NCBI GenBank assembly: GCA_009823395.1
Contig: CM020506.1
Coordinates: 2,903,501-2,967,500 of the forward strand
Reading direction: 5' to 3'
Source of the DNA: Thamnaconus septentrionalis
Lineage: Eukaryota; Chordata; Actinopteri; Tetraodontiformes; Monacanthidae
DNA length: 64,000 bases
Part shown: in pieces, positions 9,428 through 19,290 of the stretch
How positions within the stretch are numbered: the first letter of the stretch is position 1
Layout: each line of letters starts with the position of its first letter
The notes under the pieces: generated by a model
The model's database searches: none
Told to the model about the DNA's origin: nothing
The model's input: the letters and a program-made list of their open reading frames with translations, nothing else
Translations under genes and position numbers: made by a program

Positions 9428-12425
9428 CAGTCCTCAGCAGTTCACATACAGTCATCAACCCAACTCATGATGTTCTAAAAGCCAGCCAGATTTGAACTCA
9501 TGAGTCAGTAATGCACAACCCAATCAGTGAATTCCAGCCCACCACCATCACCACCATCATCACTCCACCACCACCCACCTGCTGGGTGTATAAAACAGTC
9601 AGGCCACAGCGCACACATGTCTTTATGCAACTGGCCCCTCGCAGACGTGACCACAGCCAGACAAACACTGTTTCTCTGTGACATCCCAGCCTGGGAGGAG
9701 CCCGAGGAGGCCACACGGTGGTGAAAAGATGGAAATGGTTCAACAGGTGCAGTTTTTTTTTTAATGTACAACTGCAAAATTATGATACTTTTTTGAGTAA
9801 TTGATGAAACCATTTGTAAACTAATTGAACATGACTAAGGTTATATTTAGAGAACTATCCAAATTGAATCCCTACAGTTCTTTGAGCTAAAAGACTTGAA
9901 CCATTTTCCCTATTGAACACCGTCACCTCTTCCTCCTCCTCCTCCTCCTCCTCCTCCTCCCTACGGACTAATTGTCACCCACAAAAGCTTCTGTCGGTGA
10001 TCCTGGAAGCAGGATTTGTTTTTGCCTGGCTGTGGTCACCCTGCTCCTGCCTGGCGTGGAACTCTGGGTGTTTCTCTTGTGTTTCATTTAAAGGCTTTTA
10101 ACAGCTCCGTCATCTTCACCTTCATCTCCACCTGTAGCAGCGTCCTCAGCTCCCTGGTGGCCCGGTTGCAGCAGATGGAGGCCGCAGTAGAGCTTGTAGT
10201 CGGTTACTAGCGGTAGATGTTTAGTGAAAAACCTCTTAACTTCAACACAATCAGAGTCTATTTAAAGAACTTGAGTGAACTTCAGTGCATTTGCAGCCTC
10301 ATTCAACTGTCAAAAACGTGTCTTCATACGTTTCCTCTCATTCTTTGGGTACTTTGGGCGTCAGCGTAATAACTGTACCGCTGCTAGAAAATGCATCATA
10401 GTTTGGCCGTTTGCCTCCGTCTGCTGCAGCCGCACCAGCCGGCGCTCAGTCAGGTAAGACCACGCAGAAATAGAGCTAGTAGAAGTGGAACCGGTCGCCG
10501 TCAGGGAACTGCCGCTCTCCGCAGACTCAGCCGACTGACCTCGAGCTTGTGTTGCCACCGCCATATGTGTGTGTTGCGCAGCGTGCGCGTTGACTGTACG
10601 TGTGTCCGCCCCCGCCAGGAGTCCGGCCTCAAGGTGAATCACCCAGCATCCTTTGCGGTTCGTCTCAACGGCGCACAGGGCAAGATGACGGCCAAAGTCC
10701 ACAGCCCCTCCGGCGCTCTGGACGAGTGCGTCGTCACCGAGCTGGAAAAAGGTGAGTGAGGGGAAGTACAAATACTGAAGTCGATTTTTCAGGTACGTGA
10801 AAACTTTTGAGCTTGCTGCTCACCGACGTCTCTCTCCGTCCAGACAAGTACGCCGTCAGGTTCATCCCCAGGGAGAACGGCATCCACACCATCGACGTCA
10901 AGTTCAACGGCAGCCACATCCCAGGGAGTCCCTTCCAGATCAGAGTGGGAGAACCGGGACAAACCGGAGAGCCCGGTCTGGTCTCGGCCTACGGTGCCGG
11001 GCTGGAGAGAGGCACCACAGGTGAGATACCAGCCAGCCAGCCAGCCTGCCTGCCTGCCTGCTTCAGGAACACGTCCAGCAGTGCTGTAAAGTGGTTCCCT
11101 CTCACAGGTTCCCAGTCCGAGTTCATCATCAACAACACCAAGGCGGGCCCCGGGTCGCTGGCCGTGTCCATCGAGGGTCCGTCCAAGGTGAAGATGGACT
11201 GCCAGGAGGTTCCCGAGGGCTACAAGGTGCTCTACACCCCCATGGCTCCCGGCACTTACCTCATCAGCATCAAATACGGCGGGCCGAACCACATCAGCGG
11301 CAGCCCCTTCAAGGCCAAGGTCACAGGTAAGGTGGCGAGCGGCAGCACCACCTGCTGGCCAGCTGCGAGAACAACCTCAAGACTCTCTTTCCACCGTTTG
11401 TCTTCGCAGTCGTCTGCAGATCTGAAGGTTTTGATCGCGTTTCCCGCCAGTTCAGTTTAACAGCAGAGGAGATTTTAATCCGAACCGAATGTTACTGATG
11501 GATTTTTCTGTTGGGACGGACAAAATGCTTTCAGAGTTTGAGAAATTGAAGTTTCTCAAACCTGAGACAAGGCCCTCATCCTTTAGAAGATTCTGAAATT
11601 CCTTGAAAAATAACCTCAAGCAGCCTTAATAAAATCAGCTCCAAAGAAAATTTCTCTTCATGGTATTTTTGTTCGAGGTCACTGGGTAACTGTCTGTCCT
11701 CCTCCCTCCCAGGTTCTCGCCTGGTGGCCGCGACCAGTGGCAGTGAGACGTCCACCCTCACGCTGGACTCGGCGCTCAGGGCCTCCAGAAGCACCTTCAC
11801 GGACAGCGCCCCCCTCAGGCCGGGCGGCTCGGACGCCAGCAAGGTGACGTGTGCAGGAGCCGGCCTCAGCAAGGCGTCGCTGGGCCAGAAGGTCAGCTTC
11901 TCCGTGGACTGCAGCAAAGCCGGTGAGAAAAGCAACTCGTTGGAGGTTTACGCACTTGGTCCTTGACAGTCTCAGCTGAAAAATGGTGGTCCAATCTCAA
12001 GCTGTATCGGTTCTATCGTCGCGTTTCATCGCGTTAAGTTTCGGCAAAAGCAGGAAGCAACTGCAGCGCCCGCCGTCTTTGGTCGGAACGTCTTCCGATT
12101 TGCTGCAGCTAATGACTGGAACGCTTGGCAAACACCCTCAACCTCACTGTCCTCACATCGCCCACTGGTTTTTAAACTAAACCTCTCCAAACTTCTAATG
12201 TTCTCATCATGTTTCATGACAATGTTCTGCCCTGCAGGTAAGAACATGCTCCTGGTGGGCATCAGCGGCCCTCAGGTGCCCTGTGAGGAGCTGCAGGTCA
12301 AACACGCAGGCAACCTGCAGTACAGCGTCACCTACCTGCTGAAGGAGCGGGGCGACCACGTCCTGGTGGTCAAGTGGGGCGAGGAGCACGTGCCCGGCTC
12401 GCCCTTCCACGTCACCGTCCCCTGA
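112..12425 (+). CDS. flnb: Filamin-B, C-terminal half (end of repeat 13 to repeat 24), 5'-partial
   Basis: Filamins are dimeric actin cross-linkers whose C-terminal Ig-like repeats bind integrins and many signalling proteins; repeat 24 dimerises. Twenty exons: 112-265, 362-551, 753-1000, 3361-3444, 4002-4107, 4193-4333, 4554-4682, 5258-5431, 5524-5682, 6164-6367, 6890-7042, 7168-7290, 8419-8685, 8896-9033, 9127-9242, 10619-10751, 10844-11020, 11108-11326, 11713-11922, 12238-12425. All splice phases agree, giving about 1,103 residues. Filamin signatures recur in each repeat ([23 protein letters not shown]). Hinge 1 is the glutamine-rich exon 3361-3444 plus the start of 4002-4107. Hinge 2 lies in 11713-11922. 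Paralog B is chosen from [11 protein letters not shown] in repeat 18 and the ending [14 protein letters not shown], both close to remembered human FLNB. The large FLNC-specific insert before repeat 20 is absent. One intron has a GC donor. Confidence 0.9.
2021..3287. repeat. 19-bp purine-only minisatellite in filamin intron
   Basis: About 66 tandem copies of a 19-bp unit, ggagaggaggYgaagggaa (Y = c or t), with agcag and agtgg variants and occasional higher-order blocks. The plus strand is almost wholly purine over 1.27 kb. Three units make 57 bp, or 19 codons, so long spurious open frames appear on both strands. It lies in the intron before the hinge-1 exon. Polypurine mirror-like tracts of this kind can form triplex or G-rich structures and are unstable in length. 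Confidence 0.95.
3361..3444 (+). other. flnb: Filamin hinge-1 exon (Q-rich, 28 codons)
   Basis: A phase-0/phase-0 exon of exactly 84 bp, so skipping it would keep the frame. It encodes a glutamine- and proline-rich linker with motifs [10 protein letters not shown] and PPGAGFQPW. It sits between filamin repeats 15 and 16, the hinge-1 position. Hinge 1 is known to be alternatively spliced in mammalian FLNB and FLNC, so this cassette is a plausible variable exon. The donor is followed 16 bp later by a (CA)n tract. Confidence 0.75.
3461..3500. repeat. (CA)20 microsatellite
   Basis: Uninterrupted AC dinucleotides directly downstream of the hinge-1 exon donor. CA repeats near donors can act as hnRNP L-type splicing elements, which is an inference here. 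Confidence 0.95.
3501..4001. other. flnb: Filamin intron with pyrimidine and TCATC-rich tracts
   Basis: Intron sequence with a (GT)n run near 3670-3690 and TCC/TCATC-rich low-complexity sequence at about 3805-3870. No exon with matching phase was found. It ends in the acceptor tcttcctcaag. Confidence 0.7.
4683..5257. other. flnb: Filamin intron
   Basis: Ordinary AT-rich intron between repeat-17 exons, with a poly-T run near 5130-5147. Nothing else was recognised. Confidence 0.7.
5715..6101. mobile_element. Short inverted-repeat element (MITE-like), copy 1
   Basis: Begins TTTAAAGGTTAAGCGTGTAA and ends in a sequence whose reverse complement is TTTAAAGGTCCAGTGTGTAA. That gives terminal inverted repeats of about 25 bp within TTTAAA flanks. 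The interior matches the element at 15989-16438 in the opposite orientation: shared segments include AGAAACAGCGACATCA and CTCGTCCACCTTCTTCT. It has no coding capacity, so it is inferred to be a non-autonomous DNA transposon. It lies in a filamin intron. Confidence 0.75.
6368..6889. other. flnb: Filamin intron
   Basis: AT-rich intron within repeat 19 coding sequence, ending in the acceptor ttggcgcacag. No other feature was recognised. Confidence 0.7.
7043..7167 (+). other. flnb: GC-AG intron in filamin
   Basis: The exon 6890-7042 ends CCAG and the intron starts gcgagt instead of gt. The downstream exon begins at 7168 after tcatcaacag. Only this GC donor keeps the frame across the conserved HVP|GSPF junction of repeat 19. 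The nearby GT at 7047 would shift the frame. GC-AG introns are a known minor class and the exon side matches the consensus. Confidence 0.85.
7291..8418. other. flnb: Filamin intron with CA repeat and pyrimidine tract
   Basis: Intron inside repeat 20, starting with an AC microsatellite (7292-7332) and holding a long CT-rich stretch (7620-7730). It sits where FLNC carries an extra 80-odd residue insert. No open, phase-compatible exon was found, so the encoded repeat 20 is continuous. Confidence 0.65.
9366..9427. repeat. (AAT)n microsatellite
   Basis: ATT then AAT repeats, about 20 units with small interruptions. Confidence 0.9.
9929..9960. repeat. (TCC)n microsatellite
   Basis: About ten tandem TCC units in a filamin intron. 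Confidence 0.9.
11327..11712. other. flnb: Filamin intron before hinge 2
   Basis: A 386-bp intron between the repeat-23 exon and the hinge-2/repeat-24 exon, ending cctccctcccag. Nothing else was recognised. Confidence 0.7.
11923..12237. other. flnb: Last filamin intron
   Basis: A 315-bp intron splitting repeat 24, with donor gtgagaaa and acceptor tctgccctgcag. Nothing else was recognised. Confidence 0.8.
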
Positions 12426-13715
12426 TGCGACCCCGGGGAAACCCCGCTGTTCATCCCTGCCAGACATCAACACGCATTTCAAAACCTTTTTGCTGTTTTT
12501 GCGCTTTTTTTTTTCTTCCTCCTTTTTAAGATTTACTGTCAGTACATTGAGTTTTATCGTTGCGATGTGTTTTTTCGACTAACCTGCCATGAAAACGGGA
12601 GAAAGATTGATCTGATTTTAAAGATACTCATCAGGTGGAACTTGTGCGCTAGTCGCTGTTGCCCAACCAGAAACCAGCAGCTGGATTAAAGAACCGGCTC
12701 CCAGTGCCATCCCTTTGTTTTGCTGCACCCCAAAAAAAAATGTAAATGACAAATTTTGCACTTGATCATTTTTGCAGTTTTGACCGGCCAGTCAACAACA
12801 ACAACAACGGGTTTTTAAGGTGGTAAAACATTGTGTGGTGGTTGTGATCCTGAGAACTGGATGTCGCGCAGCAGCAGTTTTCATTGGAACTGCTGCAAAC
12901 TGCAAACCTGCGGCAGATCTCAACACAAGAAAAGCTGCGTGAAATATTTGACAAGCTCCACTGCGGGCGAGAATTTGGAAATTCCTCCCCGTGAGATAAC
13001 TGCAGTTAACTTTTAAGTGTTCGATAGCAATAGCGACATATTCCGCTGCAATCAAAGCATCTCATAACAAGTCATAACATCTCAAATTTCAGAGGAAGAA
13101 AACTGCTTCTGTTTGTTTTAGTGTCAGCGCAGTGTTGTTGTCCTTGTTGTTGTTGTTGTTTTTTTAAAATGTTTTGTGGGCCCGAGCTCGCTCCGACATG
13201 CGACTACTGATGTTTATTTGCTCTTGAAATCCATGCGCTAGAATCCCTCGGATCACGTGACGTTGCCATAGCCAGTCAGTGACTGCCAGATGTGCCATGG
13301 CACTGCTGCAGCTGGGACCGGACGCCAGACTGATGTGTTTTGCTGCTGCGTGTGTGCGGCTGACTGGAACAGATGTGACCGTTTACTTTGTTCTGCTTCG
13401 CGCCAGAGCCCAAAGTCACACTCCAGTAGGGCGGCGGCGCGTCAGGTTTTTAATGTTTAATCTTGTTAGTTACTTGCTGCATAAGATACTTAAGTCAAGC
13501 GACCAAAACGAAGCTTAGTTGAAAATTTCGAGGGCAGATTTAGTATTTGGTGTTTAAATCACGTCGAGATCTTTTTGACTTGCATGGACGTCGTTGCCTT
13601 GTCTTTACTACTTTGTCTACTTTAATGATGTCTGTCTGGGGGAGATGTTTTGTATTAGGGACGGGGTGTTTTTAATGTGAAATTCAACATGAAATGATGT
13701 ACATTTGATAATTAA

Positions 13716-13721
13716 AATAAA
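13716..13721 (+). terminator. flnb: Poly(A) signal AATAAA (filamin, proximal)
   Basis: Canonical hexamer in an AT-rich context followed by a T/GT-rich stretch. A second one lies at 13755-13760. Confidence 0.6.
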
Positions 13722-13754
13722 CTGGAATTTACTTGGCTCTGTTTTGTTTTTTGT

Positions 13755-13760
13755 AATAAA
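13755..13760 (+). terminator. flnb: Poly(A) signal AATAAA (filamin, distal)
   Basis: Canonical hexamer within ttgtaataaactttc, 39 bp after the first one. Either could be used. Confidence 0.6.
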
Positions 13761-13780
13761 CTTTCTCCATTTTACTGTCG

Positions 13781-15146
13781 CTTTAGTAACACTGGGACAG
13801 ATTTGATTGTTTCAGTGAAAGGCATTTAAAAACATTAATATTAATAATAGTGCACAGTGACAGACAGAGTCGTGCACAGGATCATGGAGGCGCAGAAAAG
13901 CCTTCATAACACAACTTGTAACCTATTGTAAAATTAATAAAGTAGCAATCATAGAAGAAATAAGTAGAAATCAAGTAGCCAACTGACCTCTGTTTTGAAC
14001 AAAAGAGCCAAATGTCTCTTTTGTTATGAACTTTATCCGTTTGAAAACAAATAAACTTAATAAAACAAAAACGACAACACATCACTCAGTACATGTAGGC
14101 CCTTTAATGTCATCCATTGTTGCCATGTGGGAACGGGGGAGGTGCTATTCAGCGGTTTCAAGTTTGAGTTTAGTCATTACCCAGCCAGGACCTGTGTGTG
14201 TCTGTGTGTGTGTGTGTGTTTCCCACTTGGGTCTCATGTTTCTGTGTGGCAACTGATCTGCGTATCGTTTCCTCGGTGAGAAGCTGACTCCACTCAACTC
14301 TGCATCAGGCTCATGGTACAAAGGTAACGGAGTCCTTTATTAAAAATGTGCAATTGTTGCACATTTTTATTGCAATTTTTGTGTATGGATTGTAATAGAG
14401 TGTTTCTTATGGACCTTTTTAATATTAATGGAGCTGTGGACTATACTTGGTCAACAGTGTTTAGGAATTGCAACCAGAAAATGGCAGAAAAAAAGACTCA
14501 ACCTGGAGTTGGACTGTGTTTTTTCACACTAATTATCCTGCAGTTATTGATTAACTTCCAAACAGGCCTTTTTCTATTTCATGCATGATATGTTTTTTTA
14601 TACGCAACAAAATGAAGACCTCTTGAAGCCTCAGGAATATATATTGAGGCTGCTGTTTGAAGGAGCAGACTGTTGCTAGGATTCTCTGTGCAAACAGGAT
14701 TTGCCCTCCTCACAGGTTAAAGTGTAACCCTGCGGCCGAGCCCCGTCCAGCGGGAGGCGTTTTCCCTCTGAGCTCCCCCCGCAGTGTTTCTGCAGAGTCT
14801 GACTCCAAAAGACATTCAATAGGAAAATCTGCTTTGAATGATTGTTGTGCTCACACATGGTTCACCTCCTCGTGAAAATGTCATTTCTTTGATTCCATTT
14901 TCAGTCAAAACGGCTCAAATTACATTCAAGTGCATCTGTTTAAGTTAATGCACAAAAATGTGAGGCAGTTGGAGTTTGGGCAATTATATACTTTGAAACA
15001 TTCTCATGGTTTCGGAACTCTAGAAAGCATGAATATAAAAAACTCACTGAATTGACAGTCTGATCCGCCGATGTTGTTGATGCCGAGTTAAAAGCCGCTG
15101 ACAAATCACGTGGCTGATTGTGGAGTTGTGCTAAACGTCCCCACAG
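13781..15146. other. Intergenic region
   Basis: AT-rich spacer between filamin and the next plus-strand gene. It has a (GT)n run at about 14196-14219. The acceptor cgtccccacag at its end implies an upstream non-coding exon of the next gene somewhere here, but that exon was not located. Confidence 0.6.
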
Positions 15147-15149
15147 GCG

Positions 15150-15325
15150 ATGCGCGGCCTGCTGACCACCCAGAGTCAGAACTGCTACCGGGAGCAGATC
15201 CAGAAGGAGATGTTGACCCGTCTGTCCTGGAAGAGTCGCTACGCCCGACTCTACCCGTCCTGCAGCAGCTCCCAGCAGCACAGCCACGCACACAGCACAC
15301 AGCTGCCACCTCTGTCCTCTGAGCC

Positions 15326-15356
<31 letters not shown>

Positions 15357-16797
15357 TCTCGAGCTATTATCTAATTAATCCACCGTGACTAAATATCCTC
15401 TCTGTGTGCTCCGCTCTTCAGCACCGTTCTGCCTCCTGTTTCCAGGACACCTGGGAACCATCCAGCTCCTCCCCCTCCTCACCCACCTCCCCACAACACC
15501 CCCCCTCTCCTGCTCCTCCTCTGCCCAGTGTCCACTCTTCAGAAGGGCCGGCGCTCTGCACTGCACCCCCGCTGATGAGGCCGGTCTCCCCCCGCACCAG
15601 AAAGGCTCTCTATCAGGATTCCTCCCACCAAGTACGACCCTCTGTGCTTTCATCTCCTTACAGCTTGAAGTCTGAAAACCAAGACAAAAACCAAATTCGA
15701 CGTCGCTATTTGCAAAGATAAAAATGAGGCACAAAAGGCACCAGCTGAAAACTATCAGAAATTAGAGAGCAATTCTGCCCCTCGTCAGCACAAATTAATA
15801 TCAGCTGGTTCAACATAAGCTAAGACATACCTAAAATTGTGAGCTCAATGCGACTGATTAAATTATGGCAACAAAAAACAAAAAACACAAAAATTCCTTT
15901 CTTTCTTATTTAAGTCAATGGCATTTTGTCATTGCTTAACACACAAAAAAGAAAGTGCATGTTCCTGCTAGTTTCCCTTTTGTGTCTTCAAGGTCCAGTG
16001 TGTAACACTTGACTTAATTTATAATTTTTAATTAGTAAAAAATTATTCCCATAAATGCATTAACAAAATTGTATAATTGCAGTACAATAAAAGTAACTTG
16101 GTTTTCCTATACCCTTTGAATGGTTCTCATATATACATAAAGGAATATATATATATATTTAGTAAGGGTTTTCCTCCCAGTTAGCTGCCGTCTTGCACCG
16201 CCGTATTTGACAGCACGTTTCCTATTTATCGTGACTGCTCGCGTCGTCAAATAAACCATTGCAGAAGAAGGTGGACGAGCTATCCAGTTTTGGGTGTGCA
16301 GGCCACTGCAGCTCACTGGCAAACTCAGGAGGGGAAGGGGGACAGTGAAGTGAAGTGACACTGCAAATTAAAATGTGACCACCTGATGTCGCTGTTTCTT
16401 CTACAAAATCTCAAAATATTACACACTTGACCTTTAAAGCGTGTATTTGAAAGTCACCGTGACGTTAACGTGTGCTGCTGCAGGGGAAGGGCCGGCGGCT
16501 GTACCTGCAGAGACGTGGCCAGAGGAGACCCGAGGAGAAGTTTGACTTCCCTCTGCTCTCATCGTGGGAGTACGGCTGGAGGCTCGGTGAGTGTCGGTCC
16601 CGCTGGCCCCAGACCAGTTCCAAGTCCTTCGGGACCGTTGAGTCCCACCAGAGTGAAGCTGTGTGTCGCCCCCTGCAGGTGACTATCCGCTGGACTACAA
16701 AACCCCCTGCTGTGCCAAGTCGTCTGTGGTGAAAAACACCTTCTACGCCAGGAATGGCGTGTTTAATGTCCCTTCGGCCACCGACACGCTGGGCTGA
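15150..16797 (+). CDS. Small four-exon protein, tentatively SPMIP1/ATP6V1FNB-like
   Basis: Exons 15150-about 15332, 15422-15631, 16484-16586 and 16679-16797 give about 204 residues. The start ATG lies 3 bp after a strong acceptor. The N-terminus begins MRGLLTTQSQNCYREQIQKE, the middle is Ser/Pro-rich, and the C-terminal part has KFDFPLLSSWEYGWRLG and NTFYARNGVF, a compact conserved-looking end. Exons 2-4 agree in phase. The first donor lies inside a (GT)14 tract: a donor at 15333 keeps phase 0, while 15329 would not. In human, SPMIP1 (ATP6V1FNB, a sperm microtubule inner protein) lies just downstream of FLNC on the same strand. The same position relative to a filamin here, plus the general look of the protein, suggests that family. 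The name is tentative; that this is a real gene is much firmer. Confidence 0.6.
15329..15356. repeat. (GT)14 microsatellite at exon donor
   Basis: GT dinucleotides begin at the end of coding exon 1 of the small gene, so several overlapping GT donors are possible. Confidence 0.9.
15989..16438. mobile_element. Short inverted-repeat element (MITE-like), copy 2
   Basis: The left end AAGGTCCAGTGTGTAACACT and the right end (reverse complement TTTAAAGGTCAAGTGTGTAA) form terminal inverted repeats. The interior is the reverse complement of copy 1 over most of its length. The left part also matches the copy at 61631 (acaataaaagtaacttggtt). It lies in an intron of the small gene and has no coding capacity. 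Confidence 0.75.
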
Positions 16798-16856
16798 AGT
16801 TCAGCCGTTTGGACAGCAGAGGTCGCTGTCTGATCAGATGGACTAAATATATGCAT

Positions 16857-16985
16857 TACGATAGCTCAGATGGTAAGAGCTGGCCTGGCAATCTAAAGAT
16901 CACAGGTTCAAATCCTGCGGCAGAAATGGATTCTCCCGTGACCCTGAGCTCGGGAAGAAGCGGGTATGGAAAATGAATGAATGAT
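16857..16985 (+). mobile_element. tRNA-derived SINE fragment
   Basis: A pol III A-box TAGCTCAGATGG and B-box GGTTCAAATCC lie about 44 bp apart. They are followed by an unrelated body and a tail gaagaagcgggtatggaaaa with (ATGA)n. The tail resembles the 3' end shared by fish L2-type LINEs and their SINEs and recurs at about 24070. Acceptor-stem pairing is absent, so it is not a functional tRNA gene. Confidence 0.65.
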
Positions 16986-17178
16986 TATTCCTCAACTAGC
17001 GCCACAGAGTTTTCACAAAAAAATAAATAATAATAATCACAACAAAATTAAAGCGTTTCTCAGTTTGTGAATACACTTGTGTGTAGAGGTAATTCTATTT
17101 AGTGAGAAACTACTTGAATTTCTTTTTCTCATTTTATTTCCAATAGTTTTGATTTGTTTTTAGCAGCTAAGCCAACAA

Positions 17179-17184
17179 AATAAA
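17179..17184 (+). terminator. Poly(A) signal for the small gene (candidate)
   Basis: AATAAA about 380 bp after the stop codon. Other AATAAA matches near 17020 lie in the AT-rich tail of the SINE. Which one is used is unknown. Confidence 0.4.
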
Positions 17185-17693
17185 GTCACAGTGTATCAAG
17201 AAATTGTTGGGTTTTCATAGTCCATTGGACTTTTAGTTCTCAGCTGTTATTTTGTTTACAAATTGCTGTAAATTAGAGCAAACTTGATAGAGAAACAAAT
17301 GGTGTGGTTCGCTCCTTCCTGCTACACTGTTTCCTCACAACCCATGCTGCTGTTGGGTTCAGTGTCAACCTGCCAATGTGCAATATATAATTAATGAAGG
17401 CCTGGATCGGACGTCAGTCACAGAGACGTACACTTGATACATCAGTGCTCCTGAATAGGGAGCCACAACAGCATGTGTCTTATACTGTCATTTCATTGTA
17501 ATTCCATTTTTCTGCTCACTTTGTAGTTATTCATGTTATAAAGATGCAAAAAAAATATGTAGAAACAGTCTACACAAATATGTAAACCCCTTGGGAGATG
17601 TTTTCAACTGAAAACCATGAAGTCCTATTTGAATTGCTACATGTTACTAGCATGGATATGAGCTTCAAGACAGACGTGCCACATATGAATCAC
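17185..17693. other. Convergent intergenic spacer
   Basis: About 500 bp of AT-rich sequence between the 3' ends of the small plus-strand gene and the minus-strand C1q cluster. Nothing was recognised. Confidence 0.7.
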
Positions 17694-17699
17694 TTTATT
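17694..17699 (-). terminator. Poly(A) signal of c1qb-like gene
   Basis: AATAAA on the minus strand (tttatt on plus), 96 bp beyond the stop codon. Confidence 0.6.
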
Positions 17700-17794
17700 A
17701 TGAGAAAAATCAAATCAAATCATTTCAACCCTCGCATTTCAACCTTTTCCCCAAAGCCATAAATGATAATAGTGGTTCAGATGCATCCGGGGCT

Positions 17795-19015
17795 TCAGGC
17801 TGTGGGGTAGATCAGGAGGCCGGTGAAGGTGTGGCTGGTGCTGGTCTGACTCACAAGGGTGTTGAACTTGGTGACTTGCAGTGACACTGTGTCTCCGGCC
17901 TGCAACCCCAGGACCGCTGACCCGGAGGTAACCAGAAAACCCTGAGATGTATCGCAGTTTGTCAACTGCACGTCGCTGCCCTTCATTAGCTTCAGGCACA
18001 CCTGGTTATAGGCAAACACAAATCCACACCTCAAACTTTATTGACGTTTGTTTTGGTATATGTTAATGTGGGGCAGCAGTAAAATCACAAACAAGCACGT
18101 TGAATGTAAATAAATCAGACTCATTGAATACACAGAGGAAATGAAAGAAAAGAAGACAGAAATATTGTTCGATTCACTTCCCAATTTAGCGCGAAGCAGC
18201 TCTTTGGACTCACCCTGCTCTTTGCTGAAATGTGGTAGCTGATGAAATAGACGCCACTTAGGGTGCATGTGAAAGTTCCATTTGTCAGTGTTTCGCCTCT
18301 CTGCTGTTGCTCCAACTCTGGCAGAATCTCTCTACGGAGGGGGTCAAACACAGTCATGAAAGTTTGTAATGCACATATTTATGATGTAGAAGTCCTGTGA
18401 TATGCATTTAGTGGATGAAATATCTTGATAACTTCATAACAGTTTGCCGTTTCAAATGTCCTGTCATTTTCCTTTTCTGTTTTGTCTCAGTCCTGTTGAC
18501 AATAATGGTAATTTACATTTCTGCTCTCACTGACCTGTTGAAGTTGAGGGCAGTATCTAACTCAGCAGCTTCTGTATTCTCCCGTTTGTAGGAAAAAAAA
18601 GAAGCCGGTCGGTTGTAGGGATTGAAGGGGTTTCCCTTCTCTCCTTTCGCGCCAGATTGACCAGATCTTCCATCAAACCCTGGTTCACCTTTCAGACCAG
18701 GCCGTCCTGGCGGGCCCCAGATTCCTGTGCTCCCCTTCTGGCCCCCGGCTGACCCAACCGCCTCACCTGTACACAGAGAGACTCTCAGCACATCACTCAG
18801 GTGTTAAATCTGAAGTCAAGTGTTATCTGATGTCTTGGATGAACTCACCAGGATCGCCCTTCTCTCCCGTCTGACCATCAAGTCCATTGTCACCATTGCT
18901 TCCTGGTATCCCAGGAATCCCTGGGTGTCCACAGTATTGCGTGCCAACCAGTCCGAAGTTGAGCAGGAATAATATAACTGCAGCCCTGCAGCTGAGCCAC
19001 TGGAGGGCCTAAATG

Positions 19016-19064
<49 letters not shown>

Positions 19065-19290
19065 TGGGGCTGATTGAGTCCTTGTGAATTTACTGGACAT
19101 TATGAGGACCAGAACTTTGTCTGAAAACAGCAAAACATATTTACATTACATAAATTTAATGTTAGCAAAATGCCAGAATTCCAGTTGTTTTTTTGTTTTT
19201 TTTGAAGACATTCGGGAATACAGACATTCTTTGTTGCTAAGGGATAATAATGATATTTCTATGTACACATGAAAAGAAAAGTCTTACCAT
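17795..19290 (-). CDS. c1qb: Complement C1q subcomponent, B chain-like
   Basis: C1q is the secreted recognition part of the classical complement pathway, built from A, B and C chains. Five coding exons in transcription order: 19290-19288, 19008-18849, 18766-18535, 18331-18214, 18001-17795. Total 720 bp, 239 residues, all phases consistent. The ATG is the last codon before a GTAAGAC donor. The signal peptide is followed by QYCGHPGIPGIPG, a near-N-terminal Cys as used for inter-chain disulfides, then Gly-X-Y repeats to about residue 95 with one interruption (EAVGSAGG). A C1q domain follows (LDTALNFNRE, GVYFISYHISAKSR, VCLKLMKG, FTGLLIYP). LMKG and VSLQVTKFNTL resemble human C1QB, and its 3'-most place in the trio fits the A-C-B order. 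The C1q domain is split by two introns, whereas the mammalian genes keep it in one exon. Chain assignment is less certain than family. Confidence 0.8.
19017..19060. repeat. (CA)n microsatellite
   Basis: About 22 AC units in the first intron of the c1qb-like gene, beside the exon-2 acceptor. Confidence 0.95.

Larger units (their letters stand above)
9243..10618. other. flnb: Filamin intron with (AAT)n and (TCC)n tracts
   Basis: A 1.4-kb intron between repeat 21/22 exons. It contains an ATT/AAT trinucleotide run at 9366-9427 and a (TCC)n run at 9929-9960. No exon was recognised. The acceptor is cgcccccgccag. Confidence 0.7.
12426..13780 (+). other. flnb: Filamin 3' UTR
   Basis: About 1.3 kb between the TGA stop and tandem AATAAA signals. 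Poly-T runs and an AT-rich end are consistent with a long filamin 3' UTR. The exact cleavage site is not determined. Confidence 0.6.

Noticed and set aside
112..12425. Filamin A or C instead of B
   Set aside because: Several positions ([11 protein letters not shown], the final [25 protein letters not shown]) match remembered FLNB better, and the FLNC insert is absent. A formal phylogeny would settle it.
16857..16930. A tRNA gene
   Set aside because: The A- and B-boxes are good, but the acceptor stem does not pair and a SINE-like body and tail follow, so it is a SINE head.
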